This document shows positions 21,045 to 32,521 of a stretch of DNA of 64,000 bases, in pieces. The position numbers and the translations under genes are program-made. The stretch is from positions 31,686,513 to 31,750,512 of the forward strand of contig OY743181.1 in assembly GCA_963555705.1 (NCBI GenBank), written 5' to 3'. The notes beneath the pieces were generated by a model, which saw only the letters and a list, made by a program, of their open reading frames with translations, was not told the DNA's origin and did not search any database. Every line of letters starts with the position of its first letter. Position 1 is the first letter of the stretch. The stretch comes from Ligustrum vulgare (Eukaryota > Streptophyta > Magnoliopsida > Lamiales > Oleaceae).

Positions 21045-21815
21045 AACACACAAATTAGTTTTGTGGAAGATTGTTTGAGTATTTTATTTTAACTTTTACT
21101 TCGAGTTTCAATGTTTTTGGTCCTATTTTATTTGTGGACAATGTAGAAGATGATTTCAGTTTTGTTAAATCACTTCGTTGTCCAACTGTCAAGAAAAGTC
21201 GTCTATCTCGACAGTTGGACAAACATAGATCATTGACAAACATAGATCATTGTCGATATGAATTTGCATACGTGGAGTAATTCATTTTTTTATGTCATGA
21301 AATCAACCTAATTGTATAACTTCATTTGTTTGAAAAGTTGATTTTTGATGTGGTTGTGTATTAGATTATTTTCACTTTGGATTGTCCAACTTTCTTGAAT
21401 GACAGAAATGTTTGGTAGAAGATTTGTATTCAACACATTAATTAGTTTTTTGGAAGATTGTTCAATGTTTTATTTTCACTTTCACTTTCAATTCGCGTTC
21501 CAATCTTTTCGATCAAATGTTATGTTTGGACCATGTAGAGGACAGTTTCAATTTTCTAATGGTGTTGAAGATGATGTTTTCTAGTTTGGTTTCATCATGT
21601 TCAATTGAGAGAATATGTTAGATCCCTTCGTTGTCCAACTATAGAGAAAAATCGTGTATCTCGACAGTTAGATAAAAATAAATCATTTTCGATATCAATT
21701 TGCATTTGTGGATTAATTAATCTTTTTTGATGTCATTGAACAAACCTAATTGTTACTTCATTTTTTTGGCAATTTGAATTTTGATGTGGTCGTATATTAG
21801 ATTATCTTCACATCA
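21045..21815. repeat. Diverged tandem duplication with a 12-bp-stem hairpin
   Basis: Two diverged copies (starting about 21047 and 21433) share AATTAGTTTT(G/T)TGGAAGATTG, CTTCGTTGTCCAACT, TATCTCGACAGTT and GATGTGGT...TATTAGATTAT. In copy 1, TGTCCAACTGTC (21179-21190) pairs perfectly with GACAGTTGGACA (21210-21221); in copy 2 the stem is eroded. No open coding frame spans it. Confidence 0.65.
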
Positions 21816-22091
21816 GAATCATTCTACATGATTTTATGTGTTCATTTGAAGAACTTGGTGTTTTATTAGTGTTTTTATAAGTGATTTTTCTATTTTCGAC
21901 AGTTCTTCATGTTCCCCTCATCCATTATTCATTTGGAACTTGAACATGACTACAGATAGTCATCCTTATGTTGTGTAGATAAGTTGTTATTCTTTGAAAC
22001 TGAATTCCTCATGCTTTGTTCAATAGATGAATTTTCGATTTGTGTAGACTGAGAAGAGCATCTTCAAACACATTTTTCACAACGTAGCAAT

Positions 22092-22311
22092 ATGAAGTAC
22101 GTGGAATTTGTGCTTGATAAGTTGGATGGTGCTCAAAAAAATGAATTTTGGAATTCATGTTTTGGCTATTTGAAGGATGTGGCAGAGTGCAATTCTCCGC
22201 TCAACTAATGCAACAATTGATGTTTCTGTTAGTAGACACGAGAAAGATGAATGAGTTGTGGTTTAACAGCTAAGTGTCCAAACTCGTTCTGGGATAACTG
22301 AGTACACCATA
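22092..22311 (+). pseudogene. DUF1985-like pseudogene fragment
   Basis: Reading from an ATG at 22092, pieces in two or three frames resemble the plant DUF1985 domain: FVLDKLDGAQKNEFW, SCFGYLKDV, then (after a frameshift) QFSAQLMQQLMF and TRKMNELWF, then after a stop and another shift GITEYTI. DUF1985 occurs in plant genes often carried by Mutator-like transposons with Ulp1-type protease domains. Here it is broken by at least two frameshifts and a stop and is cut at 22311 by an LTR fragment. Assignment is from motif memory and is moderate. Confidence 0.5.
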
Positions 22312-22376
22312 TGTAGTGACCAAGAAATTTCTCAAGTATTAAATAATTAATAAAATTATTAAAAACCTGCCGCTAC
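22312..22376 (+). repeat. Start of a Tekay-like LTR
   Basis: TGTAGTGACCAAGAAATTTC matches the start of the solo LTR at 52166 (TGTAGCGACCGAGAAATTTT). Only 65 bases remain before the next repeat takes over. Confidence 0.5.
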
Positions 22377-23733
22377 TGTTCGCTCAAAATAGTGTGTACC
22401 GCAAGTGCACGGATCGCGTACAAGTAATAAAGTGGACTTATTGAGTCCAAATTGTCAATTCCACGAGGAATGTTTACTTTAGATTATATAACTTTAATTA
22501 ATTTAATTCTAACAATAAAAAGTAACACACAATTAAAAGATGGATTTTTGTAAATTTATAAATTAAAGAAACTAATTTTAAATCAAATTAAAATAAGGAA
22601 AATGAAAGATGAAATAGTTGGGATTCATGATTTCATTTAACTCTTGCTTAAATAATTTTTCTACACATGCAAATTAATAAATTACTCATTTACAATGTTA
22701 GACCACATTTTCCAACTTTAGCTAATTACCTCTCTTGAGTGAAATTAACCCTAATAAATTGGTTTAACATACTATATCTCTATGTCGATTAAAGCTCAAT
22801 CAATTGCATTAATTCTTTGCGAAAATAGCTCAATAGATCATCTAGGGTTTAAGGTATATCTATATCCTTAACAAGAACCTAGAGCATTTGTTATTTGGTC
22901 TAAAATGCATAATATCTCTCGATTATCATACACCTCACAAAACATATATTTGGTGATCAATCAAAACACATAGAATAATCTCAATAACAAACACACATGA
23001 AATAAGCTCAAAATTAATAAATAAACATTAAAATTACTTAAACTAAGTTAAGCTACATCAATCATCACAACATAAAATAACTAGTTCATTGTATAAATAT
23101 TGCACAAAAGTGGAGGTTTACAAAAATACATCATAAAATATAGAAATCAAAGATTAAAAATACAAGATAATGAAATAAATCACTTCCCTTGATTTTTGCC
23201 ACAAAATTCCTTCAACAATACTTTGAATTTTCACCTCACTTTTTGCTTCATTACTTCAATGGAGACTAGCAATATGGAAACAAAACAAAACTATAAACTA
23301 AATTATAAAATAAAGCAAAAACAAAGAAAAGAAAAGAAAAGAAAGAGATAAAGAGGCTAGGGTTTGATAGTGAGAAAATTGTGATAATTTTGAAAAGGGA
23401 AGTGGGGGTATAAATAAATACCCTAAAAACTCGGACCTAAAAAGGTCCTAAAAATGCGTTCATACATAGCCAAACACGCCATAAGACGAAAATAATAAAA
23501 TCAGAAATTAAAACTCGATTGGCAAAAATTTTGCCCACGCAATCGCGTGGGAGATAATTGAAAAAACTGTCTGAATTTGCTGGGCGCTGAGCCCCCAGCA
23601 AACAACTGAAAAGGCATGGGCAAATTTCCCATGCCATATCCCCTCTACATAAAAAGAGGGAATAGATATTACTATTCACATTTTTTCCCTTCCTTTTCAC
23701 ACTTAAATGTCTGGAACCAGTTTCAAAATATTA
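22377..23733 (-). repeat. Athila-like LTR, distal part (split by the Helitron)
   Basis: On the minus strand it ends ATTTTGAGCGAACA, identical to the end of the LTRs at 40640 and 45775, and the first several hundred bases align with them. It lacks the expected LTR start (TGATAAGTGTG). That start appears right of the Helitron at 50683-51096 and 57584-57594. Summed, the pieces give about 1.78 kb, within the range of the other Athila-like LTRs here (1.66-2.07 kb). Confidence 0.65.
23404..23660. repeat. Array of six or seven distinct short hairpins in the LTR
   Basis: Perfect inverted repeats follow one another: GGACCT/AGGTCC (23433-23448), GGCAAAA/TTTTGCC (23521-23535), CCCACGC/GCGTGGG (23534-23551), TGCTGGG/CCCAGCA (23578-23600), GGCATGGG/CCCATGCC (23613-23635), CCCTCT/AGAGGG (23641-23660). 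A TATA-like TATTTATTTATA on the minus strand (23407-23421) also sits between GGGTAT and ATACCC. Stem sequences are all different. Confidence 0.85.
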
Positions 23734-24264
23734 TCATCCTTTTCATTTCACACTTGAAAGTCAAGAAGAAATTGTAATAGTAAGGCGGTGATCTTCTCAC
23801 GTTCACTACCTCTTCAGCTCCGTCATCTCATACCAAGATTCTCGCATCGTTTCAGCCGTTGGTTGTGTCTCCCTCGTCGTCGTCACGATTCCGTTTGCCT
23901 TAGACAACGATCATAATTCGGAAACCATTTAGTTGCTTTCAACAGCTTCACAGTTGCAGGTATGTTTCAAACGATTATACGTATGAGGTGCCAAAAAAAT
24001 GGATTATGATCGCAAAATTGTGGACGAATTTCAAAGTAATTTTAATTTGAAGTTGGATTATTGTATATGTTGCAATTTTAGGCATCATTTATGATTCCCA
24101 TTCTTGGTTTTAGTTTAATCTATGTAAGGATTCCTTGAAGCTCTGCGTTTTAGACCAGATGTTAGCTCATCAATTATTTTTCTTTTTTCTAACCTTTATC
24201 TTATCCTCCTCAACATTTATGATTTTGCTAAGAGATAATAACTCTTTCTGTGTTTTGTAAATAG

Positions 24265-25065
24265 GTCTTGTGTTAATAAGGGATACATGAAGGGTGACTA
24301 CATTCATTTCTTTGTAAAAAGATCCGTGAGACGATCCCCAATAATTAATCGTGGTACATATTTTTTTATTTTCCCTATCTGGACCTTGCTTAGGAGTTAC
24401 TTGTTTTATGTTATATTGATTCATTTTTCTTCTTGTAATCTTAAGGATATTTTGCTCTGCACACGGCATTTAGAAAGCTTCTTCATCAATCTCTTAATTG
24501 TAAAGGGAACACTGATGAGCAAGGGAACACCAAGAAGCAAATACTGTCACTTGGAGCTGGCTTTGATACAACGTATTTTCAGTTGCAAGTACTCAAGATT
24601 TTATGTGAGTAATGAATAATTTTTGTTATGATGAACTCTACAAATATGAAAATATTTTTTGTTCTTAAACTGTCTTCTTCTTTGATAGCATGAAGGGAAA
24701 GCGCCTTACCTGTATGTGGAACTAGATTTCATGGAGATATGAATTTGGAAAACTCGGGAATATTGTGCGAGTATATTGTTACGTGATGCTTATATATTTT
24801 AGGAGATCATCGCATCCAGTGACTTACATGGATTCATGAAACATTATTTGTGTAGTCAAACTTCAATACCATTCCCTCTTTTTTTATAATGCCATTCTTT
24901 TTCTCATTTATTGGAATCCTATAATGATTAGTTTTATCTCGCAAATCGATCTTTTCTCATTTGTCTCTGTTTCAATTTGTTAGGTGACTAGTAAGAAAGC
25001 TGCTTTTCTTGGAACCTGCAGTCAATTGAGGGATAAAGTTGGTGAAACTGCATCAATTTCTCAAG
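24265..25065 (+). pseudogene. LCMT1: LCMT1 fragment (PP2A leucine carboxyl methyltransferase)
   Basis: Four exons in phase: 24265-24353, 24446-24588, 24689-24736, 24984-25065. They encode KGYMKGDYIHFFVKR, SVRRSPIINRG, YFALHTAFRKLL, KKQILSLGAGFDTTYFQLQ, EGKAPYLYVELDFMEV and TSKKAAFLGTCSQLRDK. This is the N-terminal half of plant leucine carboxyl methyltransferase 1, which methylates the C-terminal Leu of the PP2A catalytic subunit. The SAM-binding LGAGFDTT motif is present. The third listed exon's donor is AT (24737-24738) instead of GT. I find no exons for the C-terminal half, so this is a truncated copy. A CAG-GTATG donor at about 23960 may end an untranslated first exon. Confidence 0.85.
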
Positions 25066-26456
25066 GTAAGAATTATGTCACAGTTATTGAGACTCTGACT
25101 TGTACTGGTGTACAACTTCCCCCATTTTCTTTGATATTTACAAATGGCTAAAAAACTATAATCTCACTGATGATTTAAAAAAAAAAAGTATTTTTGCTAA
25201 ATGAATTTAATGCATAATTGGAGAGATAATAAGGGACAGTAGGAGAGAGATAACACTTGTTTGCAAATGTTTAAGTTTAAGTAGCTTGGCCGTCACAATG
25301 CGTGGATAAAAAGTGGGTAATAAATTGTGTGCCAATTTTGTAATCTTATTTGGAGATATTTCATTTCCTTCCTTTTTATCTTTTCATGGTTTTGGTTATA
25401 TACTCTAAGTCGATTTCATTCCACTGTTCAAAAAGTATTTTTGGTAGAGCACAATCTATGGCCAGAGATCTAGGTATTTGATTTTAACTAAATTTGGTTG
25501 TGTGGATCTTGTATAATGTCTCTCCTCTTCTATTGGGTAATGCTTTTCTTCTTTTTGGGTTTCTTTGCTTCTTTTTTGATTTCATCAAACTATATTCGTT
25601 TTGCTACAGTTTCATCTGACTATCGGAGGCGTTGGTGGCACATATGGTTGCTTTCCCTTCTGTTAAAAGGTAATTTTCCTCTCTGTTTTATCTGTATAAA
25701 ACTCATTTATTAATATTAGAAAATGTATTCGTATACCAATTCATGTGATTGATTGTAGTTTGCTTTATTTAATTGGATTTTGAGATTGACATGGAGATCT
25801 TAGAGAACTAGAATTACCTATGGGGCAATGAATTTAGGACCAAATTATCTTCTTTTGAACATGGGTACTGGGAGTTTCGATAAATCAGAGCTTGTATTTA
25901 TTCAAATTCACTAAGCATAATGGAATATTAGCAGCCTTAATATAGGTTCTAATGGAATATTAACTCCTATCATATAGTTTGTAGAGAGATGACATATGAT
26001 ATATGTAATTAGCTATTTAATTTGTTTAATGTTACAAAGAAACCAGTCGGTATGTTTTTGTGCTTCTTAAACAGGTTGTTTTATTTTTTGACAACAAAGT
26101 ACATTAAAGGATGATTCAATTGATATGGTGGAAAATAATTCAGATAAGTACGAGACAGGTGCTGCTTTTCTTATTAGAATTTTGAGTTATCTCGAGACAC
26201 CACAATATCACTGCGCCTCAAGGCTTAAACCTCTAAAATGACTCGCTATCTCAACAAGTGTTTCTAAATATTAGAGGTGTAAAAAGGGTTTGGGTCTTTC
26301 CTTTTCATTGTTACTTTTTATGGGAAAAAAACTAAAAACTCAAAGCTGTCTGGTCAGGAGGCCCAAACTATTTGACAGCTTACTCTTGATCACTGAACTT
26401 TAGGTAAAGTTTCTTGTTTGGTTAATTGAATTGTAGATGCCATGACTTCCCATGCC
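25066..26456. other. Intron-like or unassigned DNA in the Helitron
   Basis: AT-rich. A short segment at 25613-25671, bounded by CAG and GTAATT, reads VSSDYRRRWW in the phase following LCMT1 and might be a decayed exon; not convincing. Nothing else is supported. Confidence 0.4.
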
Positions 26457-26884
26457 AGTAGGAAATTTGACAAGAAATAAGTAATGGTTTTTGGGCCTAT
26501 GTGCAAAGTTTGGCACACGATGGTTTACATTTGAGTCACATTTGAATTGTGGGTTCTACTGTTGGTTAGAAACTGTATATACAGTGGAGAAAATCAGAAA
26601 TAATGATGCCAATTTCATCATCACTTACACAGGTCAATTAATAAGGATGGAATCCTTGTTTCAAAATTGGAGTAGGAAATTTGACAAGAAATAAGTAATG
26701 GTTGTTGGGCCTTTGTGCAAAGTTTGGCACACGATGGTTTACATTTGAGTCACATTTGAATTGCGGGTTCTACTGTTGGTTAGAAACTGTATATACAGTG
26801 GAGAAAATCAGAAATAACGATGCCAATTTCATCATCACTTACACAGGTCAAGTAATAAGGATGGAATCCTTGTTTCAAAATTGG
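26457..26884 (+). repeat. 214-bp tandem duplication
   Basis: Copies 26457-26670 and 26671-26884 differ by about half a dozen bases. Each carries the start of an FKBP exon (acceptor CACTTACACAG and the following bases), so the duplication repeats an intron-exon junction. Only the second copy continues into the rest of the exon. Confidence 0.9.
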
Positions 26885-26919
26885 ATGGAGTAGAGTTCAC
26901 CGTGAATGATGGTATCTAA

Positions 26920-27001
<82 letters not shown>

Positions 27002-27138
27002 TGCATATTATGATTGTTTTATGTTTATGGAATGTGATTAATGTGGAGATGTTCGTGCAGGTTATTTATGTCCTTCCCTTTCCGAAGCTGTTAAGACGAA
27101 AAAGGGAGAAAAAGCCTCCTTCTCTGTAAAACCTCGAT
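26847..27138 (+). pseudogene. FKBP62/ROF1-type immunophilin fragment, upstream exons
   Basis: Exon a (26847-26911) reads DGILVSKLDGVEFTVND and ends at a GT donor. Exon b (27061-27138) reads GYLCPSLSEAVKTKKGEK then ASFSVKPR, in matching phase. This corresponds to an FK506-binding PPIase domain of plant multidomain FKBPs (HSP90 co-chaperones FKBP62/65). The frame at the start of exon a does not match the family well. It continues in exon c at 48159 on the other side of a 20.9-kb Tat insertion that landed in the intron. The (ATT)n repeat lies in the intron between a and b. Confidence 0.75.
26919..27002. repeat. (ATT)n microsatellite
   Basis: About 27 uninterrupted ATT units. Confidence 0.95.
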
Positions 27139-27273
27139 GTAAGTGTAGCTACAACACCCTCAAGCGATTCTAAAATCTGGGTGGCTTAACCTATTTATAG
27201 AATATCCAATAAGTCGATTTTGATCAAGGGAATAAGAATATAAATTATAATACTTCAGAATCAATATGCTTAC

Positions 27274-27958
27274 TGTTCACCACAAAATCTGGCTGGACCT
27301 TGGACCAACATGTCTCAGCTCCTCCCTCTTGAACACGTGGATCTCCTGCGCACTGTGACAAACGATCAGTTTGCAAAAGGGGCCGAGGTGGCTCCTGTTT
27401 GCACTCCGATGCCAAAGTCAGCGGCCATGTCAAGCAAGTACAATTTGAGTGCGGGAAATATAAATGCGTAAAAGAGAGAAAAGGGAGTGAGAGATATTTA
27501 TTTAGTTAAGAGTATTTAATTGCTAACCTCTTCCTTGGAGGCAAGTGTGCTCTATTTATAGAGGAACTCGTTGTCTCGGATCATGACACGTGGCATACTT
27601 TACAATTGTCTTCACCCTAGCTCTTGGAGGTGACAACCTTGCTTTTTGACTGTAATCATTGCTACATTTCGTAGGGGATGGGCACCTGTCACATCTTGGT
27701 AAAGGCAGTGTCACATCTCTAACTTTATGCCTTGTCCATCCTTACATCCGAGGTACTACTGTAAACACCTTGGCTAACCGAAAAAGCGCCTCTGCTAGAC
27801 ACATACCAGTTCGGCCGGAGGGGGTTCCTGTGGCTTTCCACCTCGGCCATTGGTCCAGGGCGATATCTAAAATTTTGGTTGTGGGCTGAAGTCCAATGGA
27901 CCCTTGTTGGGCCCTCACTGGCGGCCCAATGTGCCATATTTTGGGTGCGATCTCAACA
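27274..27958 (-). repeat. 3' LTR of the Tat element (685 bp)
   Basis: On the minus strand it starts TGTTGAGATCGC and ends GGTGAACA. The PPT lies immediately outside it at 27959-27972. Confidence 0.92.
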
Positions 27959-27972
27959 CTAGTCCCTCAAAT
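27959..27972 (-). other. Polypurine tract of the Tat element
   Basis: Minus strand TTTGAGGGACTAG directly before the LTR TGTTGAG. Confidence 0.75.
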
Positions 27973-28195
27973 CCGATGTGGTCATTCATGGGAGGATCGA
28001 ATATGTCGTGATTTTGCAGCAATAACCTTATCCCAGTTTCATCACTTGCTACATCCAACATTTTGCACTTGCTCCACCATCCGCTAGCTGGGAGTCGTTA
28101 TGTAGCGCAGCACTTTTTTGGGGTCAGGGATGACATTTCTTATGTGAGGTTTGGATTCAGGGTATAGCCGACCTCCTACTTCGGCTTTTCTCTCC

Positions 28196-29135
28196 TGAGT
28201 GAAGGTCGGGGGTCCTCGTCGTAGCTCGCGGAATAACGCTTGGAAAGTCCCGAATCCAGGTTGGAACGGACGATAACAATGCAACCCCGACCTCACGACG
28301 CAAGAACCAGGGGTATATTAAACCGGAGACCCGTTACGATGCGGAGATAAGAACCACAAAGGGGGAACGCCACAAGGAATGTCCAGATCCTTGATAAGTT
28401 CAATTATTTTGAACGCCACAAGATTTGAATCTTGATAAGTTCGTTGTTTAAAGGGAAAATCCTCACCTTTAGAGAGAGTAAAAACACTCAATAATTTTAT
28501 TCATCAAAAATATTCTGTTTTTACATTGAATGGAAAAACATATAAATAGGCAAAATAAACCCTAGTCGCTAACTGACTCTGAATAGAATTCTAATTATGC
28601 TAAAATAGCTAAAACAACTAAAATAACCAAAATAAATTAGAACTAAACAAAACCCTAACCGCCTAATTAATTCAAAACTGCGGCGCCTAAGTTACGGCCG
28701 TAACTTTTAAGTTTACGGCCGTAAGTGACTTACGGTTTAAAAATAAAAACATATGTTACGGCCGTGACAATTTTATTTACGGCCGTAAGTGACCTTCTGA
28801 ACAAAATAATAAAAGTTACAAAACTCTGTTTACGGCCGTGAGTATTTGGATTACGGCCGTGAATACTTCCACTTCATTTACGGATATGAGATCATGCGTT
28901 ACGGCCGTAATTGCCTTTCTGCCCAATTTCGTGATGTTGATGTTACGGCCGTAAAAATGGGTGTTACGGCCGTAAGTCAGCTTCTGCCCAATTTTCTGAT
29001 CCTTTGACATTAATTGATCTGATTTGAATCTCGACTCGAGCCCAACATGAAACTTGTTCATTTTCCTATGTAGAATATTGTTGAATTGCCCGTATCTTGA
29101 TTTCTCATTTTTGATGCCTTTTCCGGATCACATCA
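28196..29135 (-). repeat. Palindrome-family LTR inside the Tat element (probably solo)
   Basis: On the minus strand it begins TGATGTGATCCGG at 29135, like the LTR at 20039, and contains about nine TTACGGCCGTAA-like palindromes (28688-28985). Its 3' end resembles the CGCGG...CCCCGAC end of the 18281 LTR, so the left edge is placed near 28196. No PBS, PPT or internal sequence flanks it. A target duplication was not found, so the edges are approximate. Confidence 0.65.
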
Positions 29136-29839
29136 GGGGGCGCACTAGCGCGTATCTTAGGTGGCGTATTTAATGAAAAGGGGGGCTATTGACGTTGGTT
29201 CCCAAGAAATATATAAAAGGTGATGGGAGTGGCATTTTGCAGTGCGTGGTACTCACTGTGGTAGCTGAACGGTTTTGTCCCTCCCTTTGACGGCTGGCGC
29301 TTTGATTAACCCATTCCCCAAGAAGCATGGGTTAACCACATTAATCATACGGCTCACAAAAACCAAGGAATTCAGATAATTGGGATCCCTATAAATCCTC
29401 CTTCATTTCATTATTTTCCCTTTACCATTTTCTCAGAATCTTTGCAGCAAAACTATCGCGAAAGCTTGTACCGTTTTTCTCTTTCTTGCGAGTTTCGAGT
29501 CTTCTCTTCAAGAGTTTTCTACCCAGCACCCGCCCTTAACGTTCCACAGCTTTTACTGGCGAGTTCTTCATTCCAAGTGCAAAATTTCAAGTGTTCGTTC
29601 TTTGAAGGTAAATCTCTTGGTCTCTGTATATGCGAGACTTTTCTATTTTTAGTTTCTCATTGTGGGTTTGAAAATTTTGTTTTTGCACTTTGTTTTTCTT
29701 TTGATGAGTCTGACCCATCTTTAAAACAAAAGAAAAAATGGAAAGAGTTGGGGGAACGGGTTCACAGGAAATGTTAGCAATGGCGGTTCCCGTCTGAGGT
29801 TTCTGCCCCATCTCTTTATCGGTTTTTAGTTCCCGCTTC

Positions 29840-32521
29840 TTTAGGGAGCAGATTAAGAGGAGAAATAGGAAAACCATTGGCATAATTTATTTGAGTGATT
29901 CTGATATCGAAGAAGAAAAACATCAAAACTACATGGCTCATCTGTCATCCGAGGAGGAGGCATCTTTGATAGAGCTTCGGAGCAAACGAGACAGGAATAT
30001 GGGGAGAGAAGAGGCGGCAGGCTCTTCTTCAGGTCACCAGGACCTCGGCTTAATCGTTAGGGCCCCGTTTAGGGCACATAGGGAAGAGTTGGGTCTGACT
30101 GCAGAGGAGATCGCCTAAGTAGAGAATTGGGTTGACCAGGTTAACAAAGTTTCGGGCTACCACGTTGATCCCGATCCAAACCCAGAGTCATGGGAGAGTA
30201 GTGAGATTGCTACTGAAATCCGTAGGGTTGATTTGGCCGGGGCTTCGGCAAAATTCAGGCTGCCAGAAGGGGTCCAATTGGTGCACCCTACACCTTCCTT
30301 CCGACCTTGCAGCCCTCCTCCAGGCCATGCGGCCATATGCTACGATGCCCTTTCTTGCGGGATGAGGCTCCCCCTGCACCCCTTCTTCAGGGCGTTACAT
30401 AGGAGCTATAACCTGTGCCCCTACCAGCTGGCCCCCAATTTCTGGACACAGGCTGTGGGCACTTGGTTTGTGTGGCAAGAGGTCAATCCTGATCATCCAA
30501 TCTCAATGCACATCATTCACACTCTCTATACTTTGAAGAAATCAGTTAGAAGGGAGAGAGACGTGAGGTCGGACGTCAAGGATTGGTATTATTTGTCTCC
30601 CAGGGGCTCTTATCCTCCTGTTATCACCGGTCAGCCCACCTCAATAAAGAACTGGAGGAACCAGTGGTTCTGGGTTGCTGGGGAGTGGCAGAGTTCCCCT
30701 GTGGACCCTAGTCCAGAAATTACAGTTCCCCGAACTCTTTCCATACCTAGTGAGTCTTATACTTGTTTTAGAGTCTTTAAGTGCCACGCGTCTTTTGCTC
30801 TTTTATTTCCATTCATTTTCCTTGGCTGCTTACTAACATGTCATCGGTTGTTTATGGCAGGGGACACTTTTGCCCGCCTCCTCCCCGACACAAATCTAGC
30901 GACAGTAAGGCGCTTGTTTGCGTACAAGGGCACTTTCCAGGGGGTCGTCCAACAGAACAAGTTATTTGTTAAACACTGTCTTATGCGAGCCATGAGTAAG
31001 TTCGTTTCCCTATTGCTGTTACATCTTATGCTTTTTCTGCTCGTAACCCCATTTCCTCTTTTTCTTGTTAGGTTCCAAGGAATTTCCCAAAATTTCTTTA
31101 AAGGGTCTCATGGTAAAGAAGATCCCTCCTACCCTGCGCCACGGCAACGAAATTGAGAGAAGGCAGAAAACGGTCCTGGGCAACCTGCAAGTTGGGGTGG
31201 CAAAGGAAGTGTCCGAGGCATCTACAGCCCAACTTCAGGGCCCTCTTCCAGCCCTACTGCCACCGCCCACTCTGCTGCCCGTGGGCCCTCAGTAACCTAG
31301 CACAGAAAAGGAGGCTGATACTAAAGGAGTCCTTCCAAAGGGAAAAGGGAAGAGGTCTGACAGAGGGGGCTCTAAGAGGGAGAGGGAGGCTAAGGACGTT
31401 TCTGCACCATCCTCTCTATCCGAGGACATGCCTGAGCGCGTATCCGAGGAGGATCCCGCTCCCTTAAAGAGGTTAAAAAGGGGTAAGGGCAAGGAGTCCA
31501 CCTCCGCACCTCCGCCGCCGATGATTGAGGACTTGGAGGACGAGCCGTCTGTGCCCATTTCAGGCTTGCCCTACGAAGTGACACTGGAGGGGGCAGAAGA
31601 GCTCAAGCATATTAAAACCAGCATTCTCCCCAGAGATGTCACTTTCAGTCCTTCACTGTTTGACTCCCCCAGTTCTCCTCTAGCCCGGGCCGCATTTATA
31701 ACTGAGCAATTTTGGACGGAGGGCTGGTCCGCCTTCTCTTCTAGTGTCAGTCCGTCCCGGAAGCTGCTCGCGTCCAAGGCCATGAATGTCAGGGCCCTGG
31801 CCCTTATTGACGAGGTGGACTCATCCGTGGACGAGGCGCAGCGGGACAAGAAAAATGCTGAAACTGCTCTCCGGCATGCGGACAACATACTAAAGGAGAT
31901 TAATGATTTAAAGACCCAGCCGGCCATAGCCCGAAAGTCTTCCTCAGAAGAGAGGGCTAATGCAAATCGCCTCGAGGAGGACAATGATAAACTGAAGCAT
32001 GACCTCCGGTCCTCTGAATCAGACTTGGCGGCTCTGTGCAAAAAATTAGATGATTCCAACCGTGCACAGTCCATCACATCTGAGGCTCTGACCGCCGCTA
32101 ATGCAGCCAAGTCCAGGATGGAAGCTGAGGTGGCAGCAGCTAATGAAAAATTGGGGAGGGAGCTGGAGACCAAGGCAAAGGCGGAGGAGGACCTTGCCTC
32201 TTTGGAAAGGCATATGCAAACGAGGATCACTGAGGTTCTGGAACAGACTGTCACGACACGGGTGGAGAATGCTTTAAGTACCAGAGTGTCTGAGGCTGTC
32301 CAGAACTTCAAAGACACTTTTGAAGAAACCCAGAGTACGAGGCTATGCAGAGGGTCTTTGGGAACTTAGGGGTCAGGATGGCTTTGGGGGACGTGAAGGA
32401 AGCTTTTCCGACTTTGGACCTGTCCTCCATTGAGGCCTTGTACCTCGAGCCTCAAGATGCTCCTGCGGATCCACTGGATGCATCTGGCAAGGGCTCTTCA
32501 GAAGATGCCCCTCCGCAATAA
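29840..32521 (+). pseudogene. Antisense accessory gene of the Tat element (Transposase_28-like)
   Basis: This spliced gene runs against pol. Coding exons are about 29840-30749, 30861-30995 and 31072-32521, with GTGAGT and GTAAGT donors and AG acceptors in phase. The first half has the LPLHPFFRALHRSYNL and YQLAPNFWTQAVG stretches typical of the 'putative gypsy-type transposon' domain (Pfam Transposase_28, from memory). Then comes a Lys/Arg/Pro-rich linker and a long coiled coil (31800-32310). Lesions: in-frame TAA at 30116 and 31293, and a frameshift near 32325; beyond it the frame continues to TAA at 32519. No ATG is obvious at the expected start. TATA-like boxes lie at about 29208 and 29390 on the plus strand, suggesting its own promoter. 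Such antisense frames between pol and the 3' LTR are known in Tat elements; their function is unknown. Confidence 0.75.

Noticed and set aside
25613..25671. Possible further LCMT1 exon
   Set aside because: Splice-like borders and phase fit, but only SSDY is reminiscent of the family; the rest does not match.
28213..29135. GGGGG target duplication for the LTR in the Tat element
   Set aside because: GGGGG flanks are present (28208-28212, 29136-29140) but the left boundary they imply lacks the terminal CA and would cut off LTR-like sequence.
31571..32317. Minus-strand open frame of 248 codons
   Set aside because: Exact antisense shadow of the coiled-coil part of the Tat accessory gene; Ser/Leu/Ala composition mirrors the other strand.
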